Both the position numbers and the translations under genes were made by a program. A model generated the notes under the pieces. The model worked only from the letters and a program-made list of their open reading frames with translations. It did not search any database and had not been told where the DNA came from. DNA of 64,000 nucleotides from Gammaproteobacteria bacterium (GTDB taxonomy: Bacteria > Pseudomonadota > Gammaproteobacteria > Steroidobacterales > GCA-2729495). Location: positions 1 to 64,000 of the forward strand of contig JAJRUG010000128.1 in assembly GCA_024277915.1 (NCBI GenBank), given 5' to 3'. How positions within the stretch are numbered: the stretch's first letter is position 1; every line of letters starts with the position of its first letter. This document shows, in pieces, positions 10,159 to 18,572 of the stretch.

Positions 10159-10625
10159 GCGGTGCAATTTGGTACAACCTGTTCAATATCGACCAGAACT
10201 ACCCGTGGTTGATCAGGGAATAATTCCTTGATTGCACCTTTCTCATGGATTGATGCCCGGCCATTGACCCTGAGGCGGGCACCATCAGAAAAATCAATAA
10301 ACAGCATTCCCACCCGGGGGTTTTCAAGAATATTGCCGATACTCATGAATGCTCCATTCCCGTCATAGTCCGGAAAAGCAAGCTGGATAGTGTTGATGAT
10401 TCGAACAACACCAGCACCCCCGCCCTTGAAGGAGCAGTCGCAAGATCCATTGCTGCCGCTGGTCGCTAAAAAGAAGAAAGGAGCATTTTCGATACGTTGA
10501 TGGAAGGATTCCGGAATATGATCCATCAGAAGACGGGTTCGTCTCGCCTTGTCCCATATATGTGTCGTTTGCCACCTTTCCTGTGCAGCAACTTCTCCCG
10601 GATGAAAGTCATGATTATCAGGCAT
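10110..10625 (-). CDS. Pyridoxamine 5'-phosphate oxidase-like flavin-nucleotide-binding protein
   Basis: 171 residues of the PNPOx-like split-barrel fold: APFFFLATSGSNGSCDCSFKGG corresponds to the first flavin-contacting strands, followed by LAFPDYDGNGAFMSIGNILENPRVGMLFIDF and a basic-acidic strand GARLRVNGRAS. Members bind FMN, F420 or haem and reduce small substrates; which applies here cannot be seen. The 3' end overlaps the antiporter gene in the opposite strand by 49 bases. The 140 bases upstream of its start contain one of the long hairpin repeats. It is too divergent from PdxH to be called pyridoxine phosphate oxidase. Confidence 0.8.
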   Translation of the reverse strand: MPDNHDFHPGEVAAQERWQTTHIWDKARRTRLLMDHIPESFHQRIENAPFFFLATSGSNGSCDCSFKGGGAGVVRIINTIQLAFPDYDGNGAFMSIGNILENPRVGMLFIDFSDGARLRVNGRASIHEKGAIKELFPDQPRVVLVDIEQVVPNCTAHIPRLVPGPGNPMSI

Positions 10626-10767
10626 GGATATTAGTGTTAGAGAAAAACCTGATTAAAATAGTACAGTGAATTTCTTAAGAGACCCTTAAGCTGTGATACT
10701 CAAGACTGACTCTTGCAATCAGTGCCCCATAATACTCTCTGAAGTGCCAGAACAGACTATTGTGTCA

Positions 10768-10850
10768 GAGGATACGTACCGTTAACCCTTGCGGCGAAAT
10801 ACGGACCGCAGGGAGCCATCCGCCTGCAAGGGTTAACGGTACGTATCCTC
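10768..10850. repeat. Long perfect hairpin repeat, copy A
   Basis: A 25-bp perfect inverted repeat (10768-10792 and 10826-10850) encloses a 33-base loop. The loop contains GGACCGCAGGGAGCCATCCG, shared with copies B and C at 54.1 and 57.7 kb. The element is preceded by TGTCAGAGGA and followed by TCCTCGGG, as in the other copies. Its arms differ from theirs at many positions but remain fully complementary to each other. No T-tract follows, so it does not look like an ordinary intrinsic terminator. It lies between the start of a flavin-binding protein gene and a tRNA gene; the bases around it (10626-10906) show no other gene. Confidence 0.85.
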
Positions 10851-10906
10851 GGGGGATACCGTCCTGGCGAATATTGGCCCCCGTTTATTACGGTTTCTAA
10901 GAAAAT

Positions 10907-10983
10907 TGGTGGGCCTGGTAGGACTTGAACCTACGACCAATGGATTATGAGTCCACTGCTCTAACCAGCTGAGCTACAGGCCC
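10907..10983 (-). tRNA. tRNA with CAU anticodon, probably tRNA-Ile2 (lysidine type)
   Basis: On the minus strand a full cloverleaf can be drawn: acceptor stem GGGCCTG/CAGGCCC (7 perfect pairs), D arm GCTCAGCTGGTTAGAGC, anticodon arm GTGGA-CTCATAA-TCCAT, T arm GTAGGTTCAAGTCCTAC, and an encoded CCA end. The anticodon is CAU. Candidates are elongator Met or the minor Ile tRNA whose C34 is changed to lysidine by TilS. The anticodon-stem and variable region (TTGGTCG, TTCAAGTCC) resemble bacterial tRNA-Ile2 more than elongator Met, and initiator Met is excluded by the paired first position. The identity choice is inference. Confidence 0.9.
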
Positions 10984-11122
10984 ACTTCGTCCCCGGGTTT
11001 TCCGAGATTGCCCCGGGGCGGGAATTCTACCAGTTTCAACAGGCTGTAGAATAGCTTCCGACCCAGGTCATTGCTGATAGAATGGATGCCCGTCAACCAG
11101 TCAGGTCAATGATCCAGTCACC

Positions 11123-11707
11123 ATGAGCAGCCGTACGCGAGATATGCCGCCGCTGAGCGGTCCGGCCCGTATTCTTCGAGAAATCCGGTACCACGAGAGC
11201 TCCCGCCAGGGGCTGGGGCTGGTGCTATTGGCCGTTTATTCATTGCTATCCCGGCCACAGATTGAGTTGTTCTATGCGGGATCCGCAATTGCCCTTGCCG
11301 GCATGCTGGTGCGTCTGTATGCCTCGGGGTTCATATTCAAAAACCAGAAGCTGGCAACCGGGGGACCCTATTCGCTGGTGCGGCATCCACTCTACACGGG
11401 CAATCTACTGTTGATGATCGGGTTTACCATCTCCAGTGCGCAGTGGTGGGCAGTTCTGGCTTCTGCTGTATTCTGGTGGCTATATTATCCGACAGCAATC
11501 GACTACGAAGACCGGAAGCTGCATAAACTGTTCGGCGAGGAATGGGAAAAATGGTCGAAAACGGTACCCGCAGTGATTCCCCGGCGGCTTATCCCCAAAG
11601 GTGAGGGAAGCTGGTCGTTTATGACCAGCCTGAAGCAAAATGCAGAGCCGGCCGTGGTTGTATTTGTGTTGTTCTGGCTTTGGTACATTGGCCGACCCTT
11701 CTTTTGA
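11123..11707 (+). CDS. Isoprenylcysteine carboxyl methyltransferase/PEMT-family membrane methyltransferase
   Basis: 194 residues with about four hydrophobic segments. The C-terminal half carries the ICMT/PEMT signature: GGPYSLVRHPLYTGNLLLMIG followed by a membrane segment and YEDRKLHKLFGEEWEKW, the SAM-binding part of this fold. Bacterial members methylate small lipids or isoprenoid-like acceptors, or have unknown substrates. It starts 139 bases after the tRNA on the opposite strand, and its 3' end overlaps the next gene. The overlap suggests coupled expression with the kinase-like protein. Substrate unknown. Confidence 0.78.
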   Translation: MSSRTRDMPPLSGPARILREIRYHESSRQGLGLVLLAVYSLLSRPQIELFYAGSAIALAGMLVRLYASGFIFKNQKLATGGPYSLVRHPLYTGNLLLMIGFTISSAQWWAVLASAVFWWLYYPTAIDYEDRKLHKLFGEEWEKWSKTVPAVIPRRLIPKGEGSWSFMTSLKQNAEPAVVVFVLFWLWYIGRPFF

Positions 11708-12365
11708 TATTTCGGAGCTGGCCACCGGCACACTCCTGAGCCGTGGTTACCAGGGGGAGGTTTACCTCACGTGTTCCGGGGCGCAGCGCCTGGTCACCAA
11801 AAAAGCGATGGGCTCCTTTCCGGTCCGGATAATCCGGGAGTACATGCTGCGACGGGAGTATTCCGTCTATCAAAGACTCGAAGGCATTTCCGGCGTGCCT
11901 CGTTGTTTCGGTTTGCACGCCGGGAAGCTTTTGGTGCTTGAGTACATCGAGAGCCAGTCCTTTCGGGAGTCTGGCAAGCCACCGGAACACAGGCAGCGGT
12001 TTTTTTCCGAATTACTGGAAATCATCCAGTCCTTGCATCGCGCAGGCATCGCGCACGCTGATATGAAACGCAAGGATAACATTCTGATCGATACAACCGG
12101 CAGCCCGTACCTGATCGATTTTGGTGCTGCTGTCGCACTTCGGGAAGGTGGTAGTTTTCTGAACCGGTTTTTTTTCAGGCAGGCCTGCAGAATGGATCTG
12201 AATGCATGGATCAAACTGAAATACAGAAATCGATTTGACAACCTTTCTGAAGCAGATCAACATTTTTATCAGCCGACAACGATGGAGAAATGGGCTCGTA
12301 CGATGCGCCCGTTCTGGCAGGCTGCCACATTTCGTCGCTGGCGCAAGGCTCGCCGAAATCGATAA
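11640..12365 (+). CDS. Small kinase-like protein (LPS-kinase/RIO-like fold)
   Basis: Up to 241 residues. The catalytic core of the protein-kinase fold is recognisable: a basic N-lobe, LVLEYIES as hinge, HADMKRKDNILI as catalytic loop (HxD...N) and YLIDFGAA as the metal-binding DFG. The small size and the HADMK form fit the lipopolysaccharide core heptose/Kdo kinase and RIO-like groups rather than Ser/Thr receptor kinases. The ATG at 11640 overlaps the upstream methyltransferase gene by 68 bases; a TTG at 11688 (20-base overlap) is an alternative. It may phosphorylate an envelope glycolipid, but this is inference. A convergent lipoprotein gene follows after 9 bases. Confidence 0.7.
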   Translation: MQSRPWLYLCCSGFGTLADPSFDISELATGTLLSRGYQGEVYLTCSGAQRLVTKKAMGSFPVRIIREYMLRREYSVYQRLEGISGVPRCFGLHAGKLLVLEYIESQSFRESGKPPEHRQRFFSELLEIIQSLHRAGIAHADMKRKDNILIDTTGSPYLIDFGAAVALREGGSFLNRFFFRQACRMDLNAWIKLKYRNRFDNLSEADQHFYQPTTMEKWARTMRPFWQAATFRRWRKARRNR

Positions 12366-12374
12366 ATCAGGCAA

Positions 12375-12785
12375 TCACGAAGTGGCCGGACTTTTTGACG
12401 GGAGCGCGGGTGGCTTACCCGGGTTCTTGCCCGGTTTGCGCCGATAGCAGATCTTGCTGGATTTCCCTGAGACCCGAACGTCGAAGCGTCGTCCGTCTGC
12501 CTCAACAATGACCTGATGGCCGGGGGTAATGACCATCAGGTAGGATCTTCCAGGCTCCGGACAGTCGAGACTGGAATCACTGAAGTCTTTGACAACGATC
12601 GAGATGATCTCTGCACTTTCCGGTGGAATGCCAAGCAGGTCAGAGACGGTTTTGAGGGCTGTTTTTTCTGGTGTAGTGTCGTTGTTGCCCATGGATTGAT
12701 CTGAGCCGGCAGGTTTTATGCAGCCGGCAAGCAGCATGGTTGTTACCACCAAACCAGTCAATACGATCCTGTAGACAGCGCACAT
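12375..12785 (-). CDS. Small lipoprotein of unknown function
   Basis: The frame extends up to 12881, but the ATG at 12785 has a GGAG ribosome-binding site about 8 bases before it and opens a typical lipoprotein signal (LVVTTMLLAGC), so it is preferred, giving 136 residues. The mature part contains a compact domain with SYLMVITPGHQVIVEADGRRFDVRV and two Cys residues, and ends in a Pro/Lys/Ser-rich tail. I do not recognise the family. The gene is divergent from the membrane-anchored phosphatase-fold gene at 12918 with 132 bases between the starts, so they may share a regulatory region. Confidence 0.65.
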   Translation of the reverse strand: MCAVYRIVLTGLVVTTMLLAGCIKPAGSDQSMGNNDTTPEKTALKTVSDLLGIPPESAEIISIVVKDFSDSSLDCPEPGRSYLMVITPGHQVIVEADGRRFDVRVSGKSSKICYRRKPGKNPGKPPALPSKSPATS

Positions 12786-12917
12786 GGCAAGACTCCGCAA
12801 GCCATCAGATGAACCAGAGCCCAAATTCAATAGTACACGAGCCACATCAGTATGTGTCAGAATGCATGCTCGCAAGGTCACACCGGAACATGGCTTGATT
12901 GCTTACAGGAAGAGAAC

Positions 12918-13907
12918 TTGATCTGGTGGTTTGCTTATTGGGCCTTGGCCAGTGCTGGTCTGGCCACCATATTAGCGCTGTTCGGTTCCCGGTACTGGTT
13001 TTTTGAGCTGTTCACGCATTTCCGTGTGGCATATCTGCTGTTACTTTTGTTCGCAGCGCTGACTTTCGTATACACCCGGAATTTACCCGCAGCAGCAGCA
13101 GCTTTGCTGCTTTGCTTGCCAAATCTTTTCTACGTTGGCCCTTACCTGAAAGGACTTGTTTTGTACCAGGGTGTTGCCGGGCAATCGGGCTCGTCAGTAT
13201 CGCTGGTTTCACTGAATCTGCTGCTCACAAATCATGCCCATGAAGCGGTTCTGGCGTACCTTAAACAGAAGGCTCCGGATGTGCTTGTATTGTCCGAGAT
13301 GACCCCCTCCTGGGCTCAGGCACTTGCCGGTCTTGAGCAGGAGTACCAATGGCATGAAGTACATCCCCAGCAAGGTGCATTCGGGCTGGCTGTATACTCA
13401 CGTTTTCCACTCACCGATACCCGGGTAACTGATCTTGGTGCTCCGGATAGCATTAATGTGCATACCATTGTCGATCTGCCGGATCGATATCTGGAACTCT
13501 ATGCTGTTCATCTGTCGGCGCCGACCACAGCTGAGCGGGCTGCATGGCGAAACTCTCAGATAGCCAGCTTGTCTGAGCAATTAAGTTTTGGCCGGATTGA
13601 TTTGACCGAGGCGGATTCAGAACAGCTCGAAAACACATCGAAGCCATGGCAGAGAATGATCATCGGCGACCTGAATCTGACGCCCTTTTCGTCCTGTTTT
13701 GTGAAGTTGCTTCGCAGAACATCGATGTTTGACGCACGGCAGCGCTCAGGTTTGCATGTGACCTGGCCGATAGGATGGGTACCTGTCTGGATTCCTATCG
13801 ATCATTGTATTGTGGGCCCGGACGTATCGAGTGTCCGGGTTGAATGTGGGCCTGATGTAGGGTCAGACCACTATCCGCTGGAGGTTACGATCAGCACTCG
13901 GATTTAA
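12918..13907 (+). CDS. Membrane-anchored endonuclease/exonuclease/phosphatase-family protein
   Basis: A TTG at 12918 with AGGA seven bases upstream is preferred over the unsupported ATG at 12852; it gives 329 residues. Three hydrophobic segments occupy roughly the first 100 residues. The rest is an EEP-fold domain: VSLVSLNLLLTNHAHEAV (metal-binding Asn), PDVLVLSEMTP (catalytic Glu), LELYAVHLSAP, MIIGDLNLTPFS (Asp/Asn) and the terminal GSDHYPLEV (Asp-His). Such membrane-tethered EEP proteins are common next to envelope genes; substrates may be phosphodiesters of lipids or nucleotides. The next operon begins 21 bases downstream and could be read through. Confidence 0.8.
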   Translation: MIWWFAYWALASAGLATILALFGSRYWFFELFTHFRVAYLLLLLFAALTFVYTRNLPAAAAALLLCLPNLFYVGPYLKGLVLYQGVAGQSGSSVSLVSLNLLLTNHAHEAVLAYLKQKAPDVLVLSEMTPSWAQALAGLEQEYQWHEVHPQQGAFGLAVYSRFPLTDTRVTDLGAPDSINVHTIVDLPDRYLELYAVHLSAPTTAERAAWRNSQIASLSEQLSFGRIDLTEADSEQLENTSKPWQRMIIGDLNLTPFSSCFVKLLRRTSMFDARQRSGLHVTWPIGWVPVWIPIDHCIVGPDVSSVRVECGPDVGSDHYPLEVTISTRI

Positions 13908-13928
13908 TACAGGGTAAAGGAGCCATGT

Positions 13929-15452
13929 ATGAGTCTTGTCACTGAAGTTCTTAATCTTCTCGTTTACCTGTTCATTTTTGCCCTGGGCGCCGGATTTTTG
14001 GCGCTGGTGCTGACCTATGTGATTGATCGCACCCAGACAAAGCACGCGATTCGTCGTAACTACCCTGTTGTAGGCCGTTTTCGTTATTTCTTTGAGGAGA
14101 TGGGCGAGTTTTTCCGGCAGTACTTTGTCGCCATGGATCGTGAGGAGATGCCGTTTAATCGCGCCGAGCGATCCTGGGCCTATCGGGCGGCAAAGGGTGT
14201 CGACAGTACAGTTGCCTTTGGTTCAACGGTGGATATCACTTCTCCGGGCACACTGATCTTTCTCAATTGTTCGTTTCCGACCATGACTGAAGATGCCGCC
14301 CCTGTTGAGTCTATAGTGATCGGCGTCGGGTGCAGAACTCCTTATTCGACCGATAAGTTTTTCCATATCTCCGCGATGAGTTTCGGAGCGCTTTCAAAAC
14401 CTGCAGTACTGGCACTGTCCAATGGTGCACGGCTTTCAGGATGCTGGATAAACACAGGAGAGGGTGGACTGGCTTCCTGTCACCTGGAAGGCGGTGGCAA
14501 TATTGTATTTCAGGTGGGAACTGCGAAGTACGGTGTGAGAAATGACAAGGGTGAGTTGGACGAAGACAAGTTGCGAGAGGTGGCCAGTCACCAACAGGTA
14601 AGAATGTTCGAGATCAAGCTGAGCCAGGGTGCGAAGCCCGGTAAGGGTGGCATTTTGCCAGGCAAGAAGGTGACGAAAGAAATTGCGGCAACACGGGGGA
14701 TACCCGTTGGCGAGGACTCCATCAGTCCCAACCGTCACCCTGATATTGATAGCGTTTCTGATCTTCTGGACATGATTGCCAGAATCCGGCGCTGTACCGG
14801 GAAACCGGTTGGCTTTAAGGCTGTGATCGGAAGCTGTGGGTGGCTGGAAGAACTATTCGCCGAGGTAAAGCGGCGGGGTGATGAGTCTGCGCCTGATTTC
14901 ATTACCGTGGATTCAGGAGATGGTGGTACGGGTGCAGCACCGATGGCACTGATCGATAATGTCGGGCTGCCCATTCGGGAGAGCCTCCCGATGGTCATTG
15001 ACCGGCTGGACAAATTCGGTCTTCGGCCGCGGGTTCGGGTCATTGCCAGTGGCAAGCTGATCAACCCGCTGGGTGTCGCCTGGGCTTTGTGTATGGGTGC
15101 CGACCTGATCGTATCTGCACGAGGATTCATGTTTGCGCTGGGGTGTATCCAGTCACTCAAATGCAACAGTAATACCTGCCCGACCGGCATTGCGACCCAT
15201 GACAAGCATCTGCAAAGAGGGCTCGTGCCCGCCGACAAAGCGAAACGTGTGATGCGCTATCAGCAGGAAATGGAAAAAGAAGTCTGTGTCATTGCCCACT
15301 CTTGCGGTGTGAACGAACCACGGAAACTACGCCGGCATCATTGTCGAGTGGTTCAGGCAAACGGCAGGTCGGTGCCGCTTGATGAGCTCTATCCGCCGAC
15401 CGGGAAAACCCAACAACCTGTATTACAAGGGGTAAGAAATGAACGCGTCTGA
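13929..15452 (+). CDS. FMN-binding glutamate-synthase-domain protein, membrane anchored
   Basis: 507 residues: one N-terminal membrane segment (about 8-30) and then the FMN/2-oxoglutarate barrel of the glutamate synthase large subunit, standing alone without the glutaminase domain. The barrel features include ISAMSFGALSKPAVLALS, EGGLASCHL and a TVDSGDGGTGAAP loop. Three Cys at 406, 412 and 417 (spacing 5 and 4 residues) match the 3Fe-4S ligands of GltB. The ATG has an AAAGGAG site six bases before it. The gene overlaps the next by 14 bases and heads a three-gene operon. Lone FMN-GltS domains are widespread but their substrate is not established; true glutamate synthase activity would need an ammonia or amide source. 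Confidence 0.85.
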   Translation: MSLVTEVLNLLVYLFIFALGAGFLALVLTYVIDRTQTKHAIRRNYPVVGRFRYFFEEMGEFFRQYFVAMDREEMPFNRAERSWAYRAAKGVDSTVAFGSTVDITSPGTLIFLNCSFPTMTEDAAPVESIVIGVGCRTPYSTDKFFHISAMSFGALSKPAVLALSNGARLSGCWINTGEGGLASCHLEGGGNIVFQVGTAKYGVRNDKGELDEDKLREVASHQQVRMFEIKLSQGAKPGKGGILPGKKVTKEIAATRGIPVGEDSISPNRHPDIDSVSDLLDMIARIRRCTGKPVGFKAVIGSCGWLEELFAEVKRRGDESAPDFITVDSGDGGTGAAPMALIDNVGLPIRESLPMVIDRLDKFGLRPRVRVIASGKLINPLGVAWALCMGADLIVSARGFMFALGCIQSLKCNSNTCPTGIATHDKHLQRGLVPADKAKRVMRYQQEMEKEVCVIAHSCGVNEPRKLRRHHCRVVQANGRSVPLDELYPPTGKTQQPVLQGVRNERV

Positions 15453-17100
15453 ATTACTGGTACGTTGTCTGGAGCGGGAAGGCATTGAGTATATTTTCGG
15501 GGTTCCCGGGGAGGAGAATGCCGACTTTATGATGGCGTTGGAGCAATCTGATCGAATCCGGTTTGTACTGACACGCCATGAACAGGGCGCGGCGTTCATG
15601 GCCGAAATTTACGGGCGTCTGACCGGCCAGCCAGCCGTTTGTCTTGGCACGCTCGGACCGGGTGCTACCAACCTGATCACCGGTGTTGCTGATTCCAATA
15701 TGGATCGGGCACCCATGCTGGTACTGACCGGGCAGGGATCTACAGCCAGGCTACACAAGGAGTCGCATCAGATTATGGATGCGATAGAGATGTTCAAGCC
15801 GGTAACAAAATGGGCAACGAGCATCGTCAATCCAGATACGATCCCCGAGATCGTCCGCAAGGCAGTACGTCTTGCCCGCACTGAGAAACCGGGGGCAGTC
15901 CATATCGAATTGCCCGAAGACATTGCCAAGCTGGAAACTGCTGAATTACCGATGGAGCCGAGAAGGTTTCGGCGGTCGGTTGCTGATGACAAGATTGTTG
16001 ATCGAGCTTTCTCATTACTGTCGAAAGCAAAGCGACCTGTCATCCTGGCGGGTAACGGGTGTGTCCGCAGGCGTGCCAGCAAACAGCTGAGGTTGTTTTG
16101 TGAACGCACCGGCATTGGCGTGATCAGCACTTTCATGGCAAAGGGTTGTGTTGATGTCGATGCAGACTACTGCATGTACACAATCGGGTTGGGTAGCAAG
16201 GATCTGCCGGCAGTTCTGATCGACGAGGCTGACCTGGTTATCACACTGGGGTTCGACATGGTGGAGTACCATCCCGGTTTATGGAATCCGAATCGCGACA
16301 AGGCCATCATCCATGCAGATTTTTTGCCGGCGGAAATAGACACTCACTACCACCCGGAAGTAGAGTTGATCGGAGACCTCGCTCATACCTTGTGGATGTT
16401 CAACGAACGTGCAGCGCAGGCAAAAGACCTGAGTTTTGATTTCGCCCCACAGGAAAGTCTGCGACAAAAGATGGGTGCTGAAATGGCCATGCATGCCGAT
16501 GACGACACTTCCGGCACGATCAGGCCGCAGAAAGCACTTTGGGATGCGCGTGAAGTGCTTCGCCCGCAGGATATTCTGCTTTCTGATGTGGGGGCGCACA
16601 AGATGTGGATAGCCCGGCACTTCCATTGTCATGAGCCGAATACTTGCCTGATTCCAAACGGGTTTTGCTCAATGGGGTTCGCATTACCCGGGGCAATTGC
16701 TGCCAGTATGGTCTATCCTGATCGGCGGATTCTCGGTATTTCCGGAGACGGCGGGTTCCTTATGAATGTACAGGAGATGGAAACAGCGACACGTCTTGGC
16801 ACTCAACTGGTCATGCTGATCTGGGAGGACTGCGAGTACGGCCTGATCGCATGGAAGCAACACAGCCAGTTTGGTCGCCACACGGATCTGGCATTTAATA
16901 ACCCGGACTGGCTGGGTCTGGCGGCAGCATTTGGCTGGAGTGGGCACCATGTTGATCAAAGCAAGGAACTTAAGGCAACACTGCAAAAGGCCCTGGAAGA
17001 ACAGGGGCCCAGTCTGGTAGTGATGCCGGTAGATTATCGTGAGAATATGTTCCTGACCAAGCGCCTGGGTGAGTTGACTGAACCCGGGTTGGTGAGCTGA
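15439..17100 (+). CDS. Acetolactate-synthase-like TPP-dependent enzyme
   Basis: 553 residues with the three TPP-enzyme domains in order. The N-terminal pyrimidine-binding domain shows FGVPGEENADF and the catalytic Glu in RHEQGAAFMAEIYGR; the central domain has KRPVILAGNGC; the C-terminal PP domain has GDGGFLMNVQEMETATRLG and continues to WEDCEYGLIAWKQ, the Mg/TPP motif of catabolic AlsS-like proteins. No ilvN-type regulatory subunit is nearby, so it is not the anabolic IlvBN. Its AAGGGG site lies inside the preceding gene. It probably condenses or decarboxylates a 2-oxo acid, and the adjacent aldehyde dehydrogenase could consume an aldehyde product. Confidence 0.85.
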   Translation: MNASELLVRCLEREGIEYIFGVPGEENADFMMALEQSDRIRFVLTRHEQGAAFMAEIYGRLTGQPAVCLGTLGPGATNLITGVADSNMDRAPMLVLTGQGSTARLHKESHQIMDAIEMFKPVTKWATSIVNPDTIPEIVRKAVRLARTEKPGAVHIELPEDIAKLETAELPMEPRRFRRSVADDKIVDRAFSLLSKAKRPVILAGNGCVRRRASKQLRLFCERTGIGVISTFMAKGCVDVDADYCMYTIGLGSKDLPAVLIDEADLVITLGFDMVEYHPGLWNPNRDKAIIHADFLPAEIDTHYHPEVELIGDLAHTLWMFNERAAQAKDLSFDFAPQESLRQKMGAEMAMHADDDTSGTIRPQKALWDAREVLRPQDILLSDVGAHKMWIARHFHCHEPNTCLIPNGFCSMGFALPGAIAASMVYPDRRILGISGDGGFLMNVQEMETATRLGTQLVMLIWEDCEYGLIAWKQHSQFGRHTDLAFNNPDWLGLAAAFGWSGHHVDQSKELKATLQKALEEQGPSLVVMPVDYRENMFLTKRLGELTEPGLVS

Positions 17101-17113
17101 CCGGATAATTTCT

Positions 17114-18550
17114 ATGTTTGAATTTCAGATACTGATTCCCGGTGCGGGGCCCGCGGCCGGTACTTCAAAAGTTGTAGCGCCCTTCGACGGTAAAGTCATC
17201 GCTACCTTACCCGCCTGTGATGAAACGCATGTCGAGCAGGCACTGTCCACCGCCGCAGCCCTATACCACGATAGAGCCGGCTGGATTCCACTCCATGAGC
17301 GGGTAGTTATTCTTGAGCGTGCGGTGGAGCTGATGTCCGGGCAAATCGAAGAGCTGGCTATCGGTGCTGCTACCGAGGGCGGTAAGCCTTTGCTGGATTC
17401 CCGGGTAGAGGCCAATCGTGCAGTAGACGGACTGAAGCTGTGCATTGAGGCAATAAGAAGTGATCAGGGTGAAGTGGTGCCGGTCGGCGGCACGGCTTCA
17501 GGTGCACATCGCATGGCATTCACCCGGCGTGAACCGATCGGCGTGGTCGTCGCGGTCAGCGCTTTTAATCACCCGCTTAACCTGATTGTGCATCAGGTGG
17601 CGGCTGCGGTTGCCGCAGGTTGCCCGGTCATCGTTAAACCGGCAGGTGATACGCCGCTGTCGTGTATTCGGTTTGTACAACTTCTTCATCAGGCAGGTTT
17701 GCCACCGGAGTGGTGTCAGGTAGTCATCACCGACAGCAACGAAATCGCAGAGCGTCTGGTAACCGATCGCCGGGTCGCCTTTTTCAGTTTCATTGGCAGC
17801 GCGAAAGTCGGCTGGATGCTGCGCAGTAAACTTGCCCCGGGCACACGGTGTGCGCTGGAGCATGGTGGTGCGGCACCGCTGATTATCGCTTCTGATGCCG
17901 ATCTTGATCTGGCGTTGCCTGCGGTGACCAAGGGCGGGTTTTACCATGCCGGCCAGGTCTGTGTTTCCGTTCAGCGCGTGTTTGCGCACCGCTCCATTGC
18001 CAGGGGCTTCGCGGAGCGGCTTGCGGAGAACGCTGCGGCACTGAAGGTGGGTGACCCTGTTTTGGCTGAGACGGAAATCGGACCGTTGATCCGGCCCGGT
18101 GAAGTTACGCGAGTGCATAGCTGGGTATCAGAGGCCGTTGCGGATGGTGCTGAACTGCTCAGCGGCGGAAAGCCTGTTAGCGAGACCTGCTACCCTTGCA
18201 CCGTTTTATATCAGCCTCCCGAGCAGGCGAAGGTCAGTCAGCAGGAAATATTCGGTCCGGTAGTCTGTGTCTACGAATTCGACAAGCTGGATTCCGCCAT
18301 CGAGCGAGCCAATCAGCTTCCGTTTGCTTTTCAGGCGGCTATCTACTCAAGGTCGATCGATACTGCATTACGCGCTTTTCGCGGGTTGCATGCATCTGCA
18401 GTGATGGTGAATGATCACACGGCTTTTCGTGTAGACGGAATGCCGTTCGCCGGATTGTCTCAGTCGGGTCTGGGAGTCGGCGGTATCAGTCACACCATCC
18501 ATGACATGACCATCGGAAAGATGATGGTCATGCACTCACCAGAGATTTAG
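17114..18550 (+). CDS. Aldehyde dehydrogenase family protein
   Basis: 478 residues, the normal length of the NAD(P)-dependent ALDH superfamily. Cofactor and catalytic elements are visible: VVAVSAFNHPLNLIVHQVAAA, SFIGSAKVGWML, the catalytic Glu in LEHGGAAPLI (usually LELGGxxP) and the nucleophile Cys in GGFYHAGQVCVSVQRV. It ends with the conserved GMPFAGLSQSGLGVGG. The LEHGG form and short length fit the subgroup near lactaldehyde/succinate-semialdehyde enzymes, but the substrate cannot be assigned. It starts 13 bases after the TPP enzyme and closes the operon, ending 22 bases before the convergent rpoD. Confidence 0.88.
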   Translation: MFEFQILIPGAGPAAGTSKVVAPFDGKVIATLPACDETHVEQALSTAAALYHDRAGWIPLHERVVILERAVELMSGQIEELAIGAATEGGKPLLDSRVEANRAVDGLKLCIEAIRSDQGEVVPVGGTASGAHRMAFTRREPIGVVVAVSAFNHPLNLIVHQVAAAVAAGCPVIVKPAGDTPLSCIRFVQLLHQAGLPPEWCQVVITDSNEIAERLVTDRRVAFFSFIGSAKVGWMLRSKLAPGTRCALEHGGAAPLIIASDADLDLALPAVTKGGFYHAGQVCVSVQRVFAHRSIARGFAERLAENAAALKVGDPVLAETEIGPLIRPGEVTRVHSWVSEAVADGAELLSGGKPVSETCYPCTVLYQPPEQAKVSQQEIFGPVVCVYEFDKLDSAIERANQLPFAFQAAIYSRSIDTALRAFRGLHASAVMVNDHTAFRVDGMPFAGLSQSGLGVGGISHTIHDMTIGKMMVMHSPEI

Positions 18551-18572
18551 CGGAAAAACCGGGTCGAACCGG

